From assembly GCA_035610365.1 (NCBI GenBank), contig CM069439.1:6324001-6388000 (forward strand): a DNA stretch of 64,000 nucleotides. Reading direction: 5' to 3'. A program made the position numbers and the translations under genes. This document shows positions 22,574 through 33,491 of this stretch, in pieces (position 1 is the stretch's first letter; each line of letters begins with the position of its first letter). The notes beneath the pieces were generated by a model. The model made no database searches. It worked only from the letters and a program-made list of their open reading frames with translations, and had not been told where the DNA came from. The stretch comes from Aquatica leii (taxonomy: Eukaryota > Arthropoda > Insecta > Coleoptera > Lampyridae).

Positions 22574-23269
22574 TTAACTCTGGGTTTTTCTGCTTAGTGT
22601 GTATTCTATGTATGAATGGTTTGGATTCAATGTTTGTGCCTTGTGTTCTATGTATGCCAGCTGGAATTCTTCTTCTGTTTCATTTATATATGTTGGTTCG
22701 TGTAGCGTTTGTGTTTTCTCGTCATGTTGTTGTCTTATAATTTCGTTTTCTTCTGGTTGGTCGATTTGTACTTGCTCTTCTCCGTCAGTTTGTTTTATAG
22801 CGTTTGGATCTGTAGTTTGCGAATCTGTTGTTCTATCTGCTTCTTTTTCTGCCGGTTGTGTATTATTATATTCCAGTTCCAGTGTTCCTTTTGCTTTTTG
22901 TTTGATTTTTTCTAACTGAAGTATCCTGTTATTTTTTTTAAATACTCGGATTTGATCTGATAACCGTTGTTCTGTTATGAAGTTTAGTTCTGGGTATTTG
23001 GTAATGAATGCTGTGTGTACTAGTGATCTGTATCCGGTTGGGTTGGTTTCTAAATGAATTGATTTATAGTAACAGAGCATAAGGTGTTGGTTAACTTCAT
23101 CTGACCATCTCATTCTCTGTCGCTGTTTTCCTTCCAGTGTGGTTGCTGGAAGCATGGCCCGCAAAACACCTCTATCAGGATTTGGTTCCATGTTTATTGC
23201 GGTGTCATCATTATTTTGGTCGGGCGTGGAATTCAGGCGTCGGTCCCGACCGTCGCGACGCTTGTCCAA
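22574..23269 (-). CDS. Dong-like LINE: N-terminal region, open but lacking an ATG at its 5' end
   Basis: A 231-codon open minus frame. The open frame begins at a TTG, not an ATG; the first Met is at NMEPNPDRG. It contains QRQRMRWSDEVNQHLML, CYYKSIHLETNPTGYRSLV, FITKYPELNFITEQRLSDQI, a helical Lys-rich stretch, then an acidic, Gln/Thr-rich linker (EEQVQIDQPEENEI) and ends before the RT. RMRWSDEVN followed by aromatic-rich helices resembles the SANT/Myb-like putative DNA-binding segment seen at the N-terminus of related LINEs; from memory, similar proteins carry RMRWTDEMN. It is the best preserved part of the element and may help target-site binding. Confidence 0.65.
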   Translation of the reverse strand: MDKRRDGRDRRLNSTPDQNNDDTAINMEPNPDRGVLRAMLPATTLEGKQRQRMRWSDEVNQHLMLCYYKSIHLETNPTGYRSLVHTAFITKYPELNFITEQRLSDQIRVFKKNNRILQLEKIKQKAKGTLELEYNNTQPAEKEADRTTDSQTTDPNAIKQTDGEEQVQIDQPEENEIIRQQHDEKTQTLHEPTYINETEEEFQLAYIEHKAQTLNPNHSYIEYTLSRKTQS

Positions 23270-23388
23270 GCCAGCTAATCACATTAAAATGGGGTTGGCC
23301 TTTCAATGGTTGTTCATTTAGTCGCCTTTTAAGACAGGAGAACTTACCGGGGTTGTATTCTATCCCGCATTCCCCGCATACCACACGG

Positions 23389-23401
23389 TATTATTATTAT
23401 T
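23389..23401. repeat. (TAT)n tract at the 5' end of the Dong-like LINE
   Basis: Four TTA units border the 5' leader of the minus-strand LINE. Together with 19801-19813 they bracket the element, as expected for insertion into a TAA microsatellite. Confidence 0.85.
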
Positions 23402-23442
23402 TTGCATTATTTTATTTCAAATTGTTCTTTTCCGAACAAAAC

Positions 23443-25311
23443 ATGTCCGATTTTATACAAGGTAAAACGTTCTCAGTCTCACTAAACGGTGGTTAATTTA
23501 CTTGCATACTTTAAACAAGATGCAAATAATGGGGGTCCTTTGATTCCATTAACGTCTGTTCAAGAGGTAAGCTAAAAAAAGTAATGATTAACTTGCATTA
23601 CAATATATTACAGTCGGACCTCCATTCAATGAACTCCTATATAATGATTTTTTCTATTTAGTGATGTTTTCTTTAGGATATTGACCTTCGGGTTAAAATG
23701 CGTGTAAAAACACCTCTAAAATATGATGTTCAAATTCTATATTATGATCTTTTTCAAAGAAAATGTTACCCAACTACTTAAAGTTTTCTTAGAATCACGT
23801 ACAATTTACTTTACCTTTACAATACCGCATTGTTAAACAGATAAGTGGATTATAAGACTTCTTAATTTACAATACAGAAAGGCTAATGGTACTAAAAATT
23901 CTGTACATTTGTAAATGACATAAATGCATGAATTGTTTAGAGGATTATAGGATTTCCTTCGAGTTTTGAAATGCAATGTCATGTTATTGAACACGTTTCA
24001 TTTGCAATTTTTTCGTTTCAAGTTGTTTAAGTGTAAAGTTGGTTAAAAATGACAAAACGAAAGTGTTTATAATTAATATGTATTTCTTATGTACGTTTAA
24101 ATTTGTTTTATTTTTTAAGTATAAATTCTATACAATGAAGTTTCTATATAATGATGTTTTTGAAGGGAATTTTAAACATCACTATATAGAAGTTCGACTG
24201 TATTTACAAAAAGTTGCATCTGCATTGGGCATAAGCTTAGCTTCTGTTAAGCGGATAAAGTCTGAACACAAATCGAAAGCAATGTTATCAAGTTCTGGAA
24301 AGAAAAGGACACGAAAGAAGTCAAAAACTGCAAACTTGTCAGAATCTTAAAAATGACTATAAGAAACCTGTTGTAAACAATGTACACAAACAGTAAGTTC
24401 CGATGAAAACAACCTTCATAATCTTTCTAAAAACTAACAACATTTTAAACAGAACTCTGCATGAAGTTTGCTTTAAATTCAAGAAAGGCGATTACCGTAG
24501 ATCCTTAATGGAGACACCATACGTATAGCCCTTATGAGGATTAAATATCTAAAACGTTACATAGAAAATCTAAACTCAGAATTTCCACGTGAAGTAGTTT
24601 TTATGGATGAAACTTGGATATTTGCTAAAGGAAGTATGGGTAGATGACAAGATGATAATTTAAAGTGTACGTAAACCAGAGGGTTAAGATGGAAAACGAT
24701 TTATTGTCGTACATGCTGATACAAAATCTAGATTTGTAGAAAATGCTTCCTTATTGTTTTCATCTAAATCTCACCATAAAGGTTATCATGAGATATGAAT
24801 GGTGAAACGTTTAAAAAATGGATTGTGAAACGATTGCTTAATAGTTGAAAGAATCATCAATTCTAATGTTTGATAATGCATCATATCATTCTATGTTACT
24901 AGAAAAAATGCCTTCAAGCTGGAAAAAATTTGATTGATCAAAAGTGAATTACTTGACATAGCCAAACAGCACAAGAAAGAAAATAAGTATGAAGTGGACG
25001 AACTGTTACCACAACACGGATATGAAGTGCTACGACTACCATTGTGAGTTTTATGCAATCGAATTGATATAGGCCCATGCAAAGCCATATTGCAATAAAC
25101 ACATTGGTAGGGACGGGTATGGAGATGTGGAATGTGGAACGAATCATTACAACAGTGTACCTCTGAAGTATGGGAAAAGTGCGTGATTCATACAAAAAAA
25201 TCAATACAAGAATGGTATAACCGAGAAAAGTTATTAGACTTTGTAGTGGAAATAATTAATGTTAGTTTAAATGATTCAAGTTCATTTAAATCGTCAGATA
25301 GTGATGATTAA
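23443..25311 (+). pseudogene. IS630/Tc1-type DDE_3 transposase-like gene, split by a MITE
   Basis: ATG at 23443 begins MSDFIQGKTFSVSLN; after a shift the frame reads VNLLAYFKQDANNGGPLIPL and TSVQE, ending at 23566 before a donor-like GTAAGC. The protein resumes at 24213 with VASALGISLASVKRIKSEHK and KKRTRKKSK, a helix-turn-helix region. The catalytic part has PREVVFMDETWIFAKG (first Asp), MNGETFKKWIVKRLL, LMFDNASYHSMLLEKM (second Asp), FYAIELI followed by a stop and AHAKPY (glutamate motif), then CVIHTKKSIQEWYNREKLLD. It ends with SSFKSSDSDD and TAA at 25309. The acidic Ser-rich tail and DETW/DNASYHS/AIEL order match a multi-copy arthropod DDE_3 family. Several stops make it inactive. Confidence 0.8.
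23611..24200. mobile_element. Tc1/pogo-type MITE inserted in the transposase gene
   Basis: The element begins CAGTCGGACCTCCAT and ends GAAGTTCGACTG, with TA at 23609-23610 and 24201-24202. The inverted ends share CAGTCG-AC-TC, and repeats of CTATATAATGAT-like sequence lie near both ends. It is 590 bp and codes for nothing recognisable. TA flanks and CAGT ends fit non-autonomous pogo/Tigger relatives. It sits between the VQE and VASALGIS codons of the surrounding gene. Confidence 0.8.
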
Positions 25312-25620
25312 AATAAATGAGGTTGTTAGTGATTTTGAAACTGAACATTTTTTTAAAACAATTGTTACTCAAGACGTTGTTCATTTCGTTGTTTTATGTA
25401 TCAAAATTACGTTTAATCTGTATTATACAAGACTTGACTGTGCTTAAACGTTTTTTCATTTTAAATTACTTCAATTCATAGAAAAATATAATGAGTACAT
25501 ATGTTTAAATCTAAATTTCACTTTAATAAATATAATTAATCGATCATAAACACTCGTTTTTAATAATATTTATTTTAATATTAACAATCTTGAAACCACG
25601 TTCTTCCTCTTACGTTAAGC

Positions 25621-25911
25621 CTACTGGCTTGTGTTCTCCGGCTTATCCTGCGAGTCCAGAAAATTTGACTGCGATGCCTCTCTCCACCTCTTATAAGGTC
25701 TTCCTGGAGGACCCCTGCTATCCACCTTACCATCCCTGGCGATTTTTACAATTCGTGACTCCTCCATTTTATTGATATGGTCGTTCCACGCCCTTCGTCG
25801 TTGACGTGACCATCTGACAATAACGATACTACGTTCCTTAGATAAAGAGACAAATGATACATAGAGGGACACTGTTAAGAGTCGCTTGTTGACCAGAATT
25901 TTGAGTGTCAC
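25621..25911 (-). pseudogene. LINE C-terminal tail
   Basis: Minus frame: RAWNDHINKMEESRIVKIAR, then DGKVDSRGPPGRPYKRWREA. This is the WxxHIxRM...RIVxIARD...GRPxKRW ending of many arthropod LINEs. The open frame continues 25 codons to a stop. The RT proper is absent. The AT-rich DNA just below 25610 would be the 3' untranslated end. Confidence 0.75.
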
Positions 25912-28386
25912 TAATAAACACCTTCAGATGAGTGCATTTTTAAGTAAAGCAGAATAATGTCCAAAGTTAAGATGAGCATTTATGACACTTTCTCCAAAAG
26001 AAGTTCCATAATCAGCAAAAGGGTTAACTCAAGTTAAAGTATAAGAACCGCAAACAAACTATTTCTAAAAACGAAGACAAGAAAATTTAAAAAAACCACG
26101 AACATGCATTGCAATGAAAGCCAAAGAAACTAAAACCAATACAAATATTTTTAACAAAAGTTCAGATTTACCTAAGTAAGTGACCTATGATTGTCTGAAA
26201 ATGAAGTTACCACTTCAAGTCTTATTTCACTGAGAAAAATGTTTTACCCAACTACTTTTGTTACATCACTTTTAAATAAACTTTTGTTGCTGGAAAATAA
26301 AGTTTTGTTAGAATTCCAAAACTTGTTAGGTTGTGTAGACAAAGCATATTTAGTTGAAGATTGTTTAGGTAATATTGCTAAATGTTTTTGTTGTTTTTTA
26401 ATCAACAGTTACGTAAGAAAATATATTTAGTTATTGGGTGTAAAACTAGCCTAAGTTTACTAAATGAATTAGTAAAATTCAACTCAATTAATTTATCAAG
26501 TTTTCAAGATTAGTTTAGTTATTTATACAAGAATGTGAAACATGAATAATAACAAAATTCTATATTCGTCATGTGCAATGGCAGCACGTTAAATAAAAAA
26601 AATTGTAATAGGTAAAATTAGGTACACAAATATGCCTATAATAAAGTAAGTTTAGTTTTTCCCAAATCACTGATACAACATTTTAGTGTTGATATGATAA
26701 AAAATGAAAGTTCGTTTTTGAGATTTCCCGAACTGAGGCAGCATTTGCTGCGCAGTGCGTATCATTATGTGTTATTGTTTTTTGATAAGCATATATGCGT
26801 TCTTTTCTTGCACGTATTGAATTTCTCAGATATACTAAATTTCTGTTGCTATTAACAAAAATTAACAAAACAGATTGCTTGATGTTACTCAACAGTGTGG
26901 TTACTTGTTACAAAATCTGTTTAATCATATTTAACTAAACCATTGCTGAAATCTCCTAAACTAAAATAGCAAAATAAGTTTTAGTATGGCAGCAAACTGT
27001 TCAGTAGTCACAATTTTTATGTAATATATATCTAAACTTTTAGTTACAAACTACAAATTTTTTCTTTCAGTGTTGGAGGACAATTGCGTTCTAGATATTT
27101 TATAAAGACAAACGTCTAAAAATATGCAAAATGTTTAATCGGCAATGCTTAAGTCCAGCCAAAAAATAATATAAAAAATACACTACAGCTTCAATATCAA
27201 TAAATACAAAAACCATTTCCGCTAATGTTGCCAATATATAAAAAGCAAGAAGAAATTATTCTGATTAAAGCCGCAAATTCAAAATATGTTCTTTGATGCT
27301 TCTTCAAAGTAATATTCAGTGGTTACTACTGATGCAATAATGTGGAAATATAATATCAATCAAAAATTATTATCTTTATGTAAATATATAATATAATATA
27401 TATAACTAATATAAATTTACTAATTATGCATTTAGATCCTCATAACTCTAATATAACATGCTAGTAAGAATAGCAAAAAATAAAATCTTAACGTGTAGTA
27501 CAGTCTACCAGTCTTTATAATTTATTATTAACGATTTCTAATTAGAATTTTATAAATTTATAAACAAAAAATGAACGATACAGCTAATAATTATAAGCAA
27601 ACAAACAAACACAAATAAACTAATTAAACAATAAACATAAAAAATACCGCTAATATTATAAACTAAACGAGATAAATTATTAGCAGTTTCTAAATCTTTT
27701 GGTTTTTACAAACTGTTTTTAACACAAATCTAGGTGTCTTTTCAAAACAATTACGATTTAATTAAAATTATTTATTAACCGATACATAGAAGTCAATAAA
27801 ATAATTTTCTGGTGGATACTTATTGAGTAGTTATATTAATTAGTGACGCGTTGTTCTACTGATTATACAAATTTCTTTCGAAATAAAAGCTATGTAAAAA
27901 ACAATTGTTTAATTTTCAGTATTACAACTAAAGTGTATTGCGGCAATATACCTAACCACAACATTGTGTTGAGGGGCAGTAATAAAATAAGGCGTGTTCT
28001 CGTGGTTAACTTTTCATTACAGTAGTAAAAACTAAAATACTTCAATGCTTTAATTATAAAGCTATTAACGTAGTAAATAACCCAACCCAGTATTTATGAT
28101 TTGTTCGAATAACAAAAAACTTTACTAATCCCGAATGGTTTTGTACTCGTGTGTTACAAGACAAAATACAACACGTTATTCCACTAATTAAGCAGATAAT
28201 TATAGTTTAATTAAAAATTCTTAATTTTTACGTTTAAATCAGCGTCATAATTGTTCGGTTTAGATAAGACAGTTATATTTTGTTTGTTTTATGTCAAATA
28301 TATGGGTAACATCTCATTTATTGTATTGTATTGTTCTAAACCAATCGTTTTTGGCAGTATTATTAATTTTTGCTTGTATATCTATT
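25912..28386. other. AT-rich unassigned region
   Basis: About 2.5 kb of AT-rich sequence, including a low-complexity TA-rich patch near 27380-27415. Short open frames near 26191-26430 and 26683-26892 have no recognisable motif. I see no gene or element boundary. Confidence 0.5.
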
Positions 28387-30300
28387 CAGGCCCGCGCCTA
28401 GCACTTTTGGCGCCCTTGTGCAAATTTAAAATAACGCCCCAAATTTGTAGTACGTTCATATGTGAGTACAGATACGGGTTAAGTTAGGTATTATTATCCA
28501 CTATTGAAAGAGTTATTTGTATCACTAGTCCAGAAAGTGCAATTTTGCGATTATGAGCATATTTGTAGCCCGAGGTGAAGCTGAGGCCTACATAAAGCGA
28601 ATACTCGCAAAATACTTTTAGGACGTGTGATACACAACATTTTTTGTGGTGACCTTTATAGTATAAATTAATTAAAAACAGTTATTTAAGTATTGATTTT
28701 TAATAAAATATAATAACATATGTTGATAAAACTGAAACCTGTAATGACGAAACACAATTGTTTTTGAAATTAATTTTACAATTATATAATATTATTACAA
28801 TTTCACTTATACGAAAATAAAACCATTGTTGTTTTTAGCAATTGTAAGATATAAGCAAATTTGTTATACTTGTTTAAAAAAATTTTGTTAGTGCTACTCT
28901 AAACAATAACACAGATAATGGTGTATGTTGATAAATCTCACAAATTGACAGATGGCGTTTACTTAATTAATAATTACTAGTGCCAACTTTTAGTTATAAA
29001 ATTCTACTACCTTTTACCGGCCTAGGCCAGAAAAGTAAAATTTCCGGCCGATTATGATGCCTGTAAAATACGTCAAAACGGACGGAAGCACAAAAAATAG
29101 TTTTAAAAAGTATTGTCATAAATTTATTTTCATTTTTATATTTTACAAGTACAAGCCATAAGCCATACAAGTATTTTTTCATTACGGTACATAACATAAT
29201 TATAAACTTATAGAAAACAGAAATATATTCTAACAATAGTACAACTCAAAATTTTTGTATTTTAGTTTCAAATGTAATATATGATACAAAAGCACAAGAA
29301 AAAAAATTTAAACATTAAAAATACTCGTTTATATATCACAGGACGAAACTGATCGACAAATAAAAACAAAACAATATAATATGTGAATAATGCAACATGT
29401 CACCTTTTAAAGTTAATATTGTAAGTGAACTGAGCTTTCCGAGCGGTTTAATTTTTGCAAATTGTTTAATTAAATCTTCGGTGTGTAACTCTTTTAGCTG
29501 GTCCGTTTCTATTAAAATGATAGCAAAATTACTTAGTCGGTTTTGCCTCATGGTCGATCTTAAATAATTTTTTATTATTTTGAGTTTTGAAAAAGATCGT
29601 TCTGCGGTAGCTACAAAAACCGGCATTGCGATAAGCTTTCAAAAAATTATTCAAATTATTTAAATGATTACAACACTGAGCAACATTAAAGTTCGGTTTT
29701 TGAATAATTTTACTAGCAATGTTAACTTTACTTAAAATATTATACCACAATATAAGAATGTAAATTAACTCAAAGTTTTGTTATTTTGTGGCCAACGATG
29801 CAGCCAATTTTTTACGTTGTTTTCAAAGTTTCTTTCCCTTATTTCAAACATAGCATCATAAACCTCTTCAAGTTGATACCTTAAAGCAGTTATTGCATCT
29901 ATTCTACTAGACCATCGAGTATCCGATAAAGGTTTTAAAGTTAAATTTGTTACATTAGATAGATTAGATTTCAGAATTGACCAGCGTTTAGTAGAAGCTG
30001 AAAAAATACAAACAGTTCTTGAACTAAAGAAAAAAAATTGATCCTCAAAGTATTTGATTTTGCGGCATCATTGACGACTAAATTTAGGGTATGATTGCAA
30101 CAAGGAACAAAGAAAGCTCGCGGATTGAAAACCAAATTTTTTTTGTAGACCATTATGCCTACCACGCATATTTGCCCCATTGTCGTAACCCTGACCCCGC
30201 AAATCGTTGATATTTAAGCCGACAAAAGAAATTTTCTCAAGCCTTTACCCGACACATAATCTAGAGGACAAAATAATAAAAAATGTTCTTCTATACTGAT
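28387..30300 (-). mobile_element. hAT element remnant, ZMYM1-like type, copy B
   Basis: The 3' end is at 28387, where CAGGCCCGCGCCTAGCACTT matches the end of a second copy at 43638. Coding pieces on the minus strand: NPRAFFVPCCNHTLNLVVND near 30110, then after a deletion VATAERSFSKLKIIKNYLRS and QNRLSNFAIILIETDQLKEL near 29480-29610, the C-terminal hAT dimerisation region. The N-terminal TTF zinc finger and most of the catalytic core are missing, and similarity to the other copy stops at about 30300. It has an extra 590 bp near its 3' end and lacks about 500 bp relative to the other copy near 29630. Confidence 0.8.
28510..29097. mobile_element. Insertion of about 590 bp present in copy B only
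   Basis: Alignment by eye of 28387-29330 with 43638-43935 shows continuous similarity on both sides but no counterpart of this segment. It begins TTATTTGTATCACTAGTCCA and ends near GGCCTAGGCCAGAAAAGT and GACGGAAGCAC. Both ends hold AGTCCAGAAA/GGCCAGAAAA-like motifs. No coding frame is recognised. It is probably a short non-autonomous element or solo end of unknown class. Confidence 0.55.
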
Positions 30301-30860
30301 GCCACCGCCATAAATCACCAAAAGCAGTTACTTTTGCTAGATGCAAAGACCTCTCATGAATTTTCACATCAAAAACGACAACTGTGTTTGTTAATGAAAC
30401 CGTGTAACCAAAAATAGGCTTTATATAAAAAGATGATTTTTTTGAAAAAAACAATCAATTTTAAGTTACTCCAGAGCCGAATCAGCAAATACATGTTTGT
30501 AAAGTGGTTTCAGTTCTTAAGCCAACACAATCTCATACGGACGTAAAGCCAAATTTTTTTTTCAAAATACGCCAAGTTGTCATTATTGAAAGGCCAAATT
30601 ATTTAGAACCGACCGATTCTTCTGTAACACTGGCACTGACAGCGTCAATATTCTATTGGTTTCTTCCGTTTTGTTGTCCTATTGGTGTTCTGGCATCGTC
30701 TAAAGTGAAATTTGTTTGGAATTTTTCAACGATTCGACTAATAGCAAGCACAGCACGTTTATGTGGTCCAAAACGTAGATCACGTTGAGTTTGAACAAAC
30801 AATTGTTTTTATAAAATTTTTGGATAATTACCAAACATTGTTGAAGCGTATATTTTACCA
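30301..30860 (-). pseudogene. Tc1/mariner-type transposase fragment with DUF4817-like N-terminus
   Basis: Minus strand: QRDLRFGPHKRAVLAISRIV, EKFQTNFTLDDARTPIGQQN, IDAVSASVTEESVGSK, LSIMTTWRILKKKFGFTSV, then HERSLHLAKVTAFGDLWRWH. The first half follows the FRxxFGxxxxxxPSxxTIxRWVxxFxxTGS...NIExVRxSV...SxRxxxxxLGxSxxxVxRIL pattern of the DUF4817 helix-turn-helix; the last matches HExPLHSxKVTVWCGL before the second catalytic Asp. First-Asp and HQDGAxxH regions are lost. It abuts the truncated hAT copy B at about 30300. Confidence 0.7.
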
Positions 30861-31229
30861 TGATGAATTGTCAAACTACACTGAAAACAAATGAGAGCTA
30901 GTAAGATTTCTAAAATTTTAGATATGGTTGCTATGACGTTTTAAAAACATATTTCTATTGAGAAACTCTTTACATAAAAAAAATAAGAAAAACCATGAGT
31001 ATAAGCCTAAGGCTAACGTGCAAGCTTCTCGATAATATAATTTTTTTTAGTGAATATAAATCTAGCATCAAAACGTTTAAAAAAATATTATATGCGGTTT
31101 GTGATTTTTTGTAATGATTTATATAATTAACGCAGCAGTTTAGTTGTTCGATTTATTCAATAATATGGTGAAATTAATGTAAAATAAAATCTCGGTAAAA
31201 TAACTAATATTTTTTGCTGTTTATCATAG
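30861..31229. other. AT-rich spacer
   Basis: No recognisable feature between the DUF4817-type fragment and the CAGTGG end at 31230. Confidence 0.5.
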
Positions 31230-32347
31230 CAGTGGTTTTCAAACTTTTTTGTCTGACGGCACACTAAAATTATTAAACTAATTTCACAAGACCCCTGCTA
31301 TCGTTTTTTTGGTATTTAAAAAATGATAAATAATGTGGGTAACAAGAGTCGCATTTTTACTCACTATTAATTTAATTAATTCTAGAACTAGAAACAACTG
31401 ATTTTGTCATATGGTTTTCCAGGTAGATGTAAATCGATTACATAATATTTGTTTGATATATTTTTTTAGGTCGTGCTGAGCCAGTTACCCAAAATTTTAA
31501 GGTAACTGGATCCCTGTGTATGTTCTGACCTCAAAATATTATATATATTTTAACAAATGAGTTTGTCTTAATAAATGCAAATGCTACAAAAAATGTTATA
31601 AAACCATGTCCAATAAAGAAGTAATACAGAAGATATGCCCATTTTTGGAACAGAGTATAATATTTTTTTGGTTTATGATTTTCAATTTCTTTTTGAAATC
31701 CTTTTTCTGTGTTACATAACCTGTAGGTTCTGTTGAATAAAAACTTTGTTATCCGTTTTTTTGTCGTTGTTGAGTGATCGGATGCGTAATTCAGATATTA
31801 ATTGAGTTGGTTTTCTGTAAAACAAACGTCGTCTCGATCCAAGAATGGCAGTGAATCTTCCTTTTCTTTTTCCTTGGTGAATTTGATGGATGTCTTGATG
31901 TTGTTTAGGTGATGCAATCGCCGATCCTAGAAACAAGAGCTCACAAGATACTGGAACGAGTCAGCTTCGCACTATTCCGTTAACAGATCAACCACCTTCG
32001 TTGAAAAAAAACTACATTTCTACACACAAAAATTAAAGGAAATAAAAGAATTTACATTGGAAAATCACGCGCCAATAGTTTGAAAAATATACGGCACTTT
32101 GAGAAGCTACGGCAACTACATGAGCAAAATGGTCAAAACAACAACAAAAAGGTCTTGAGCCAACCAAGTATAGAAATAGGTAACGTATGAAAGTTGCTAA
32201 TTAGACGTTTGAATGAATTTAAACTACATTAGTTTTTCTATTATCTAATTTTTGTTTCTCTTAATTGCATTTTGTAGACTTGATCGCTTCATTAATCATA
32301 TCTTTAGTATATAAACTTCAGTAGTCTCTAAGTTTGTTAGTATTCAC

Positions 32348-32382
32348 CTGATGACGATTGCAGATCCTATAGCAATCAAAAC
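32348..32382 (+). other. Hammerhead-ribozyme-like core motif, degenerate
   Basis: CTGATGA is followed by GATTGC, a 10-base loop, the exact complement GCAATC, and AAAAC. The layout CUGANGA, stem II, GAAA is the hammerhead core that Penelope-like and other retroelements carry near their ends. Here the G of GAAA is A and one extra base precedes the stem, so activity is doubtful. Confidence 0.35.
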
Positions 32383-32429
32383 GTAGTGCATAATAATTTA
32401 TTTTTAAGATAATAGAAATAAAGACAATT

Positions 32430-33350
32430 GAACTCCAGAATTTTATCAAATGCAGCATTATCTACCTCATTCAAACGAACAAACGGCTCCATCTTTTTTT
32501 ATATGTCTGATTTGCACTTTACTTCCTTCAAGTTACAATACCAGAATAAAACTAACCGTAGCTGTTTAGAATGACAAAGTCCTTTTCCACGATTGCCACT
32601 GTTTCAGTAGCTTCTAACTGTTTAATGTTTATTTAATTTTCATATTCAGAACTACTACTAATATCAAGTAACTTTGAAGCATTTTTTTTATATTTTCTAC
32701 CTTTTCTTCGATTCCTTTTCTTAAATCTCTTTTATGCCTCAAAATATTCAGTTAATGTTATTTATCTACTCCTGAGAAATCTTTCTTTTCTTCTTTGGTG
32801 AAACAGTAACAGATGATTTTCTTTGATTTCTTATAAAATTTAAAAAAAAAACATTTGTAATGATTGCTTGCTTGTACTCGGAATGTCATCGGCCCTTTGA
32901 TTCGAAAACCCTGGAATATCTTAATGTTCTAATTGATTAATCTACAATCCATTTCCTTCTCGAACAGAAACTAAAAGCTATTCATCTGCTTGCGATTTTG
33001 AGCTTAATAATTTTCCGTTGTCGATTGTTGTTTTTAAATCCATGTACAATATTATCACTGTACATTTATTGATATTTTGAAACTAGCAATTTATTATTTG
33101 GTAGCTTTTTACGTAGACTCGATTATTGCCATTTACAGAGTTCTTCCCATGTGTTCTTTATACTTCCCGAAATCCCCACATCTGACGACTGCAGAATATG
33201 TGTAGAATGCAGCGGTAATTTTAAGATTGTAATTTCACTAGCATGAACATGACGGTCGACAATTAACAATGCTACACGATAAAAAAACATTTCTGAAATA
33301 GTTCCCAGTTCATCCAATACTTATCAACAGGATTGGCTGATTGACCGATT
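32430..33350 (-). pseudogene. pogo-like transposase, C-terminal half
   Basis: Minus strand: ALLIVDRHVHASEITILKLP, then LHSTHILQSSDVGISGSIKN and TWEELCKWQ. This is the LLIVDxHxSH (second Asp) and LPxHxTHxLQPxDVxxFGxxK (third Asp) region of the DDE_1/pogo family. Downstream follow SVTVSPKKKRKISQE, a Ser-rich ISSSSEYEN, and VEKDFVILNSYG with FYSGIVT, a C-terminal motif recalled from insect pogo-like proteins. The N-terminal half is missing and stops are frequent. SDV for PTD/PxDV keeps the Asp. Confidence 0.7.
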
Positions 33351-33491
33351 CAATTAAGGTTTTTGTTTTTAAATACCACAAACAGAAAAACTATTATAAT
33401 AAAATTTAATTATTTTAACTTTTTTAATTTTAATTTTTTTTACAAATAGAGGGTTCTTGTGGCATCCACTTTGAAAGCCACTGATCTAGAG

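Larger units (their letters stand above)
19814..23388 (-). mobile_element. Dong/R4-like LINE, almost full length but degenerate
   Basis: A single minus-strand non-LTR retrotransposon of about 3.6 kb. From its 5' end: a GC-rich leader, an N-terminal domain with acidic linker, RT, and a restriction-like endonuclease region with a zinc-binding motif. It is flanked by (TAA)n on both sides (23389-23401 and 19801-19813). Dong elements, members of the R4 clade, are known to insert in TAA repeats and carry a C-terminal restriction-like endonuclease. Both points match. The clade call is inference from these features, not from a tree; R2 or NeSL relatives are the alternative. Several frameshifts and stops make it inactive. 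Confidence 0.75.
31230..33483. mobile_element. hAT-ended composite element
   Basis: The left end CAGTGGTTTTCAAACTTTTT at 31230 and right end CTTTGAAAGCCACTG at 33483 are inverted relatives. GCGGCACAC/GTGGCATCC-type sequence lies next to both, as in many hAT MITE ends. The 8 bases outside are TATCATAG and ATCTAGAG, so no target duplication survives, or the two ends belong to different insertions. The interior holds a hammerhead-like motif at 32348-32382 and a pogo-type fragment at 32430-33350. About 900 bases (31290-32330) are unassigned, including a 74-codon minus frame I do not recognise. Confidence 0.5.

Noticed and set aside
20976..22919. Several plus-strand open frames with Cys, Phe and Val-rich translations
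   Set aside because: They are antisense to the Dong-like LINE, whose minus frames carry conserved RT motifs.
31230..33491. Complete hAT insertion with ATCTAGAG target duplication
   Set aside because: The left flank is TATCATAG, which does not match. The ends are related, but a single insertion event is not proven.
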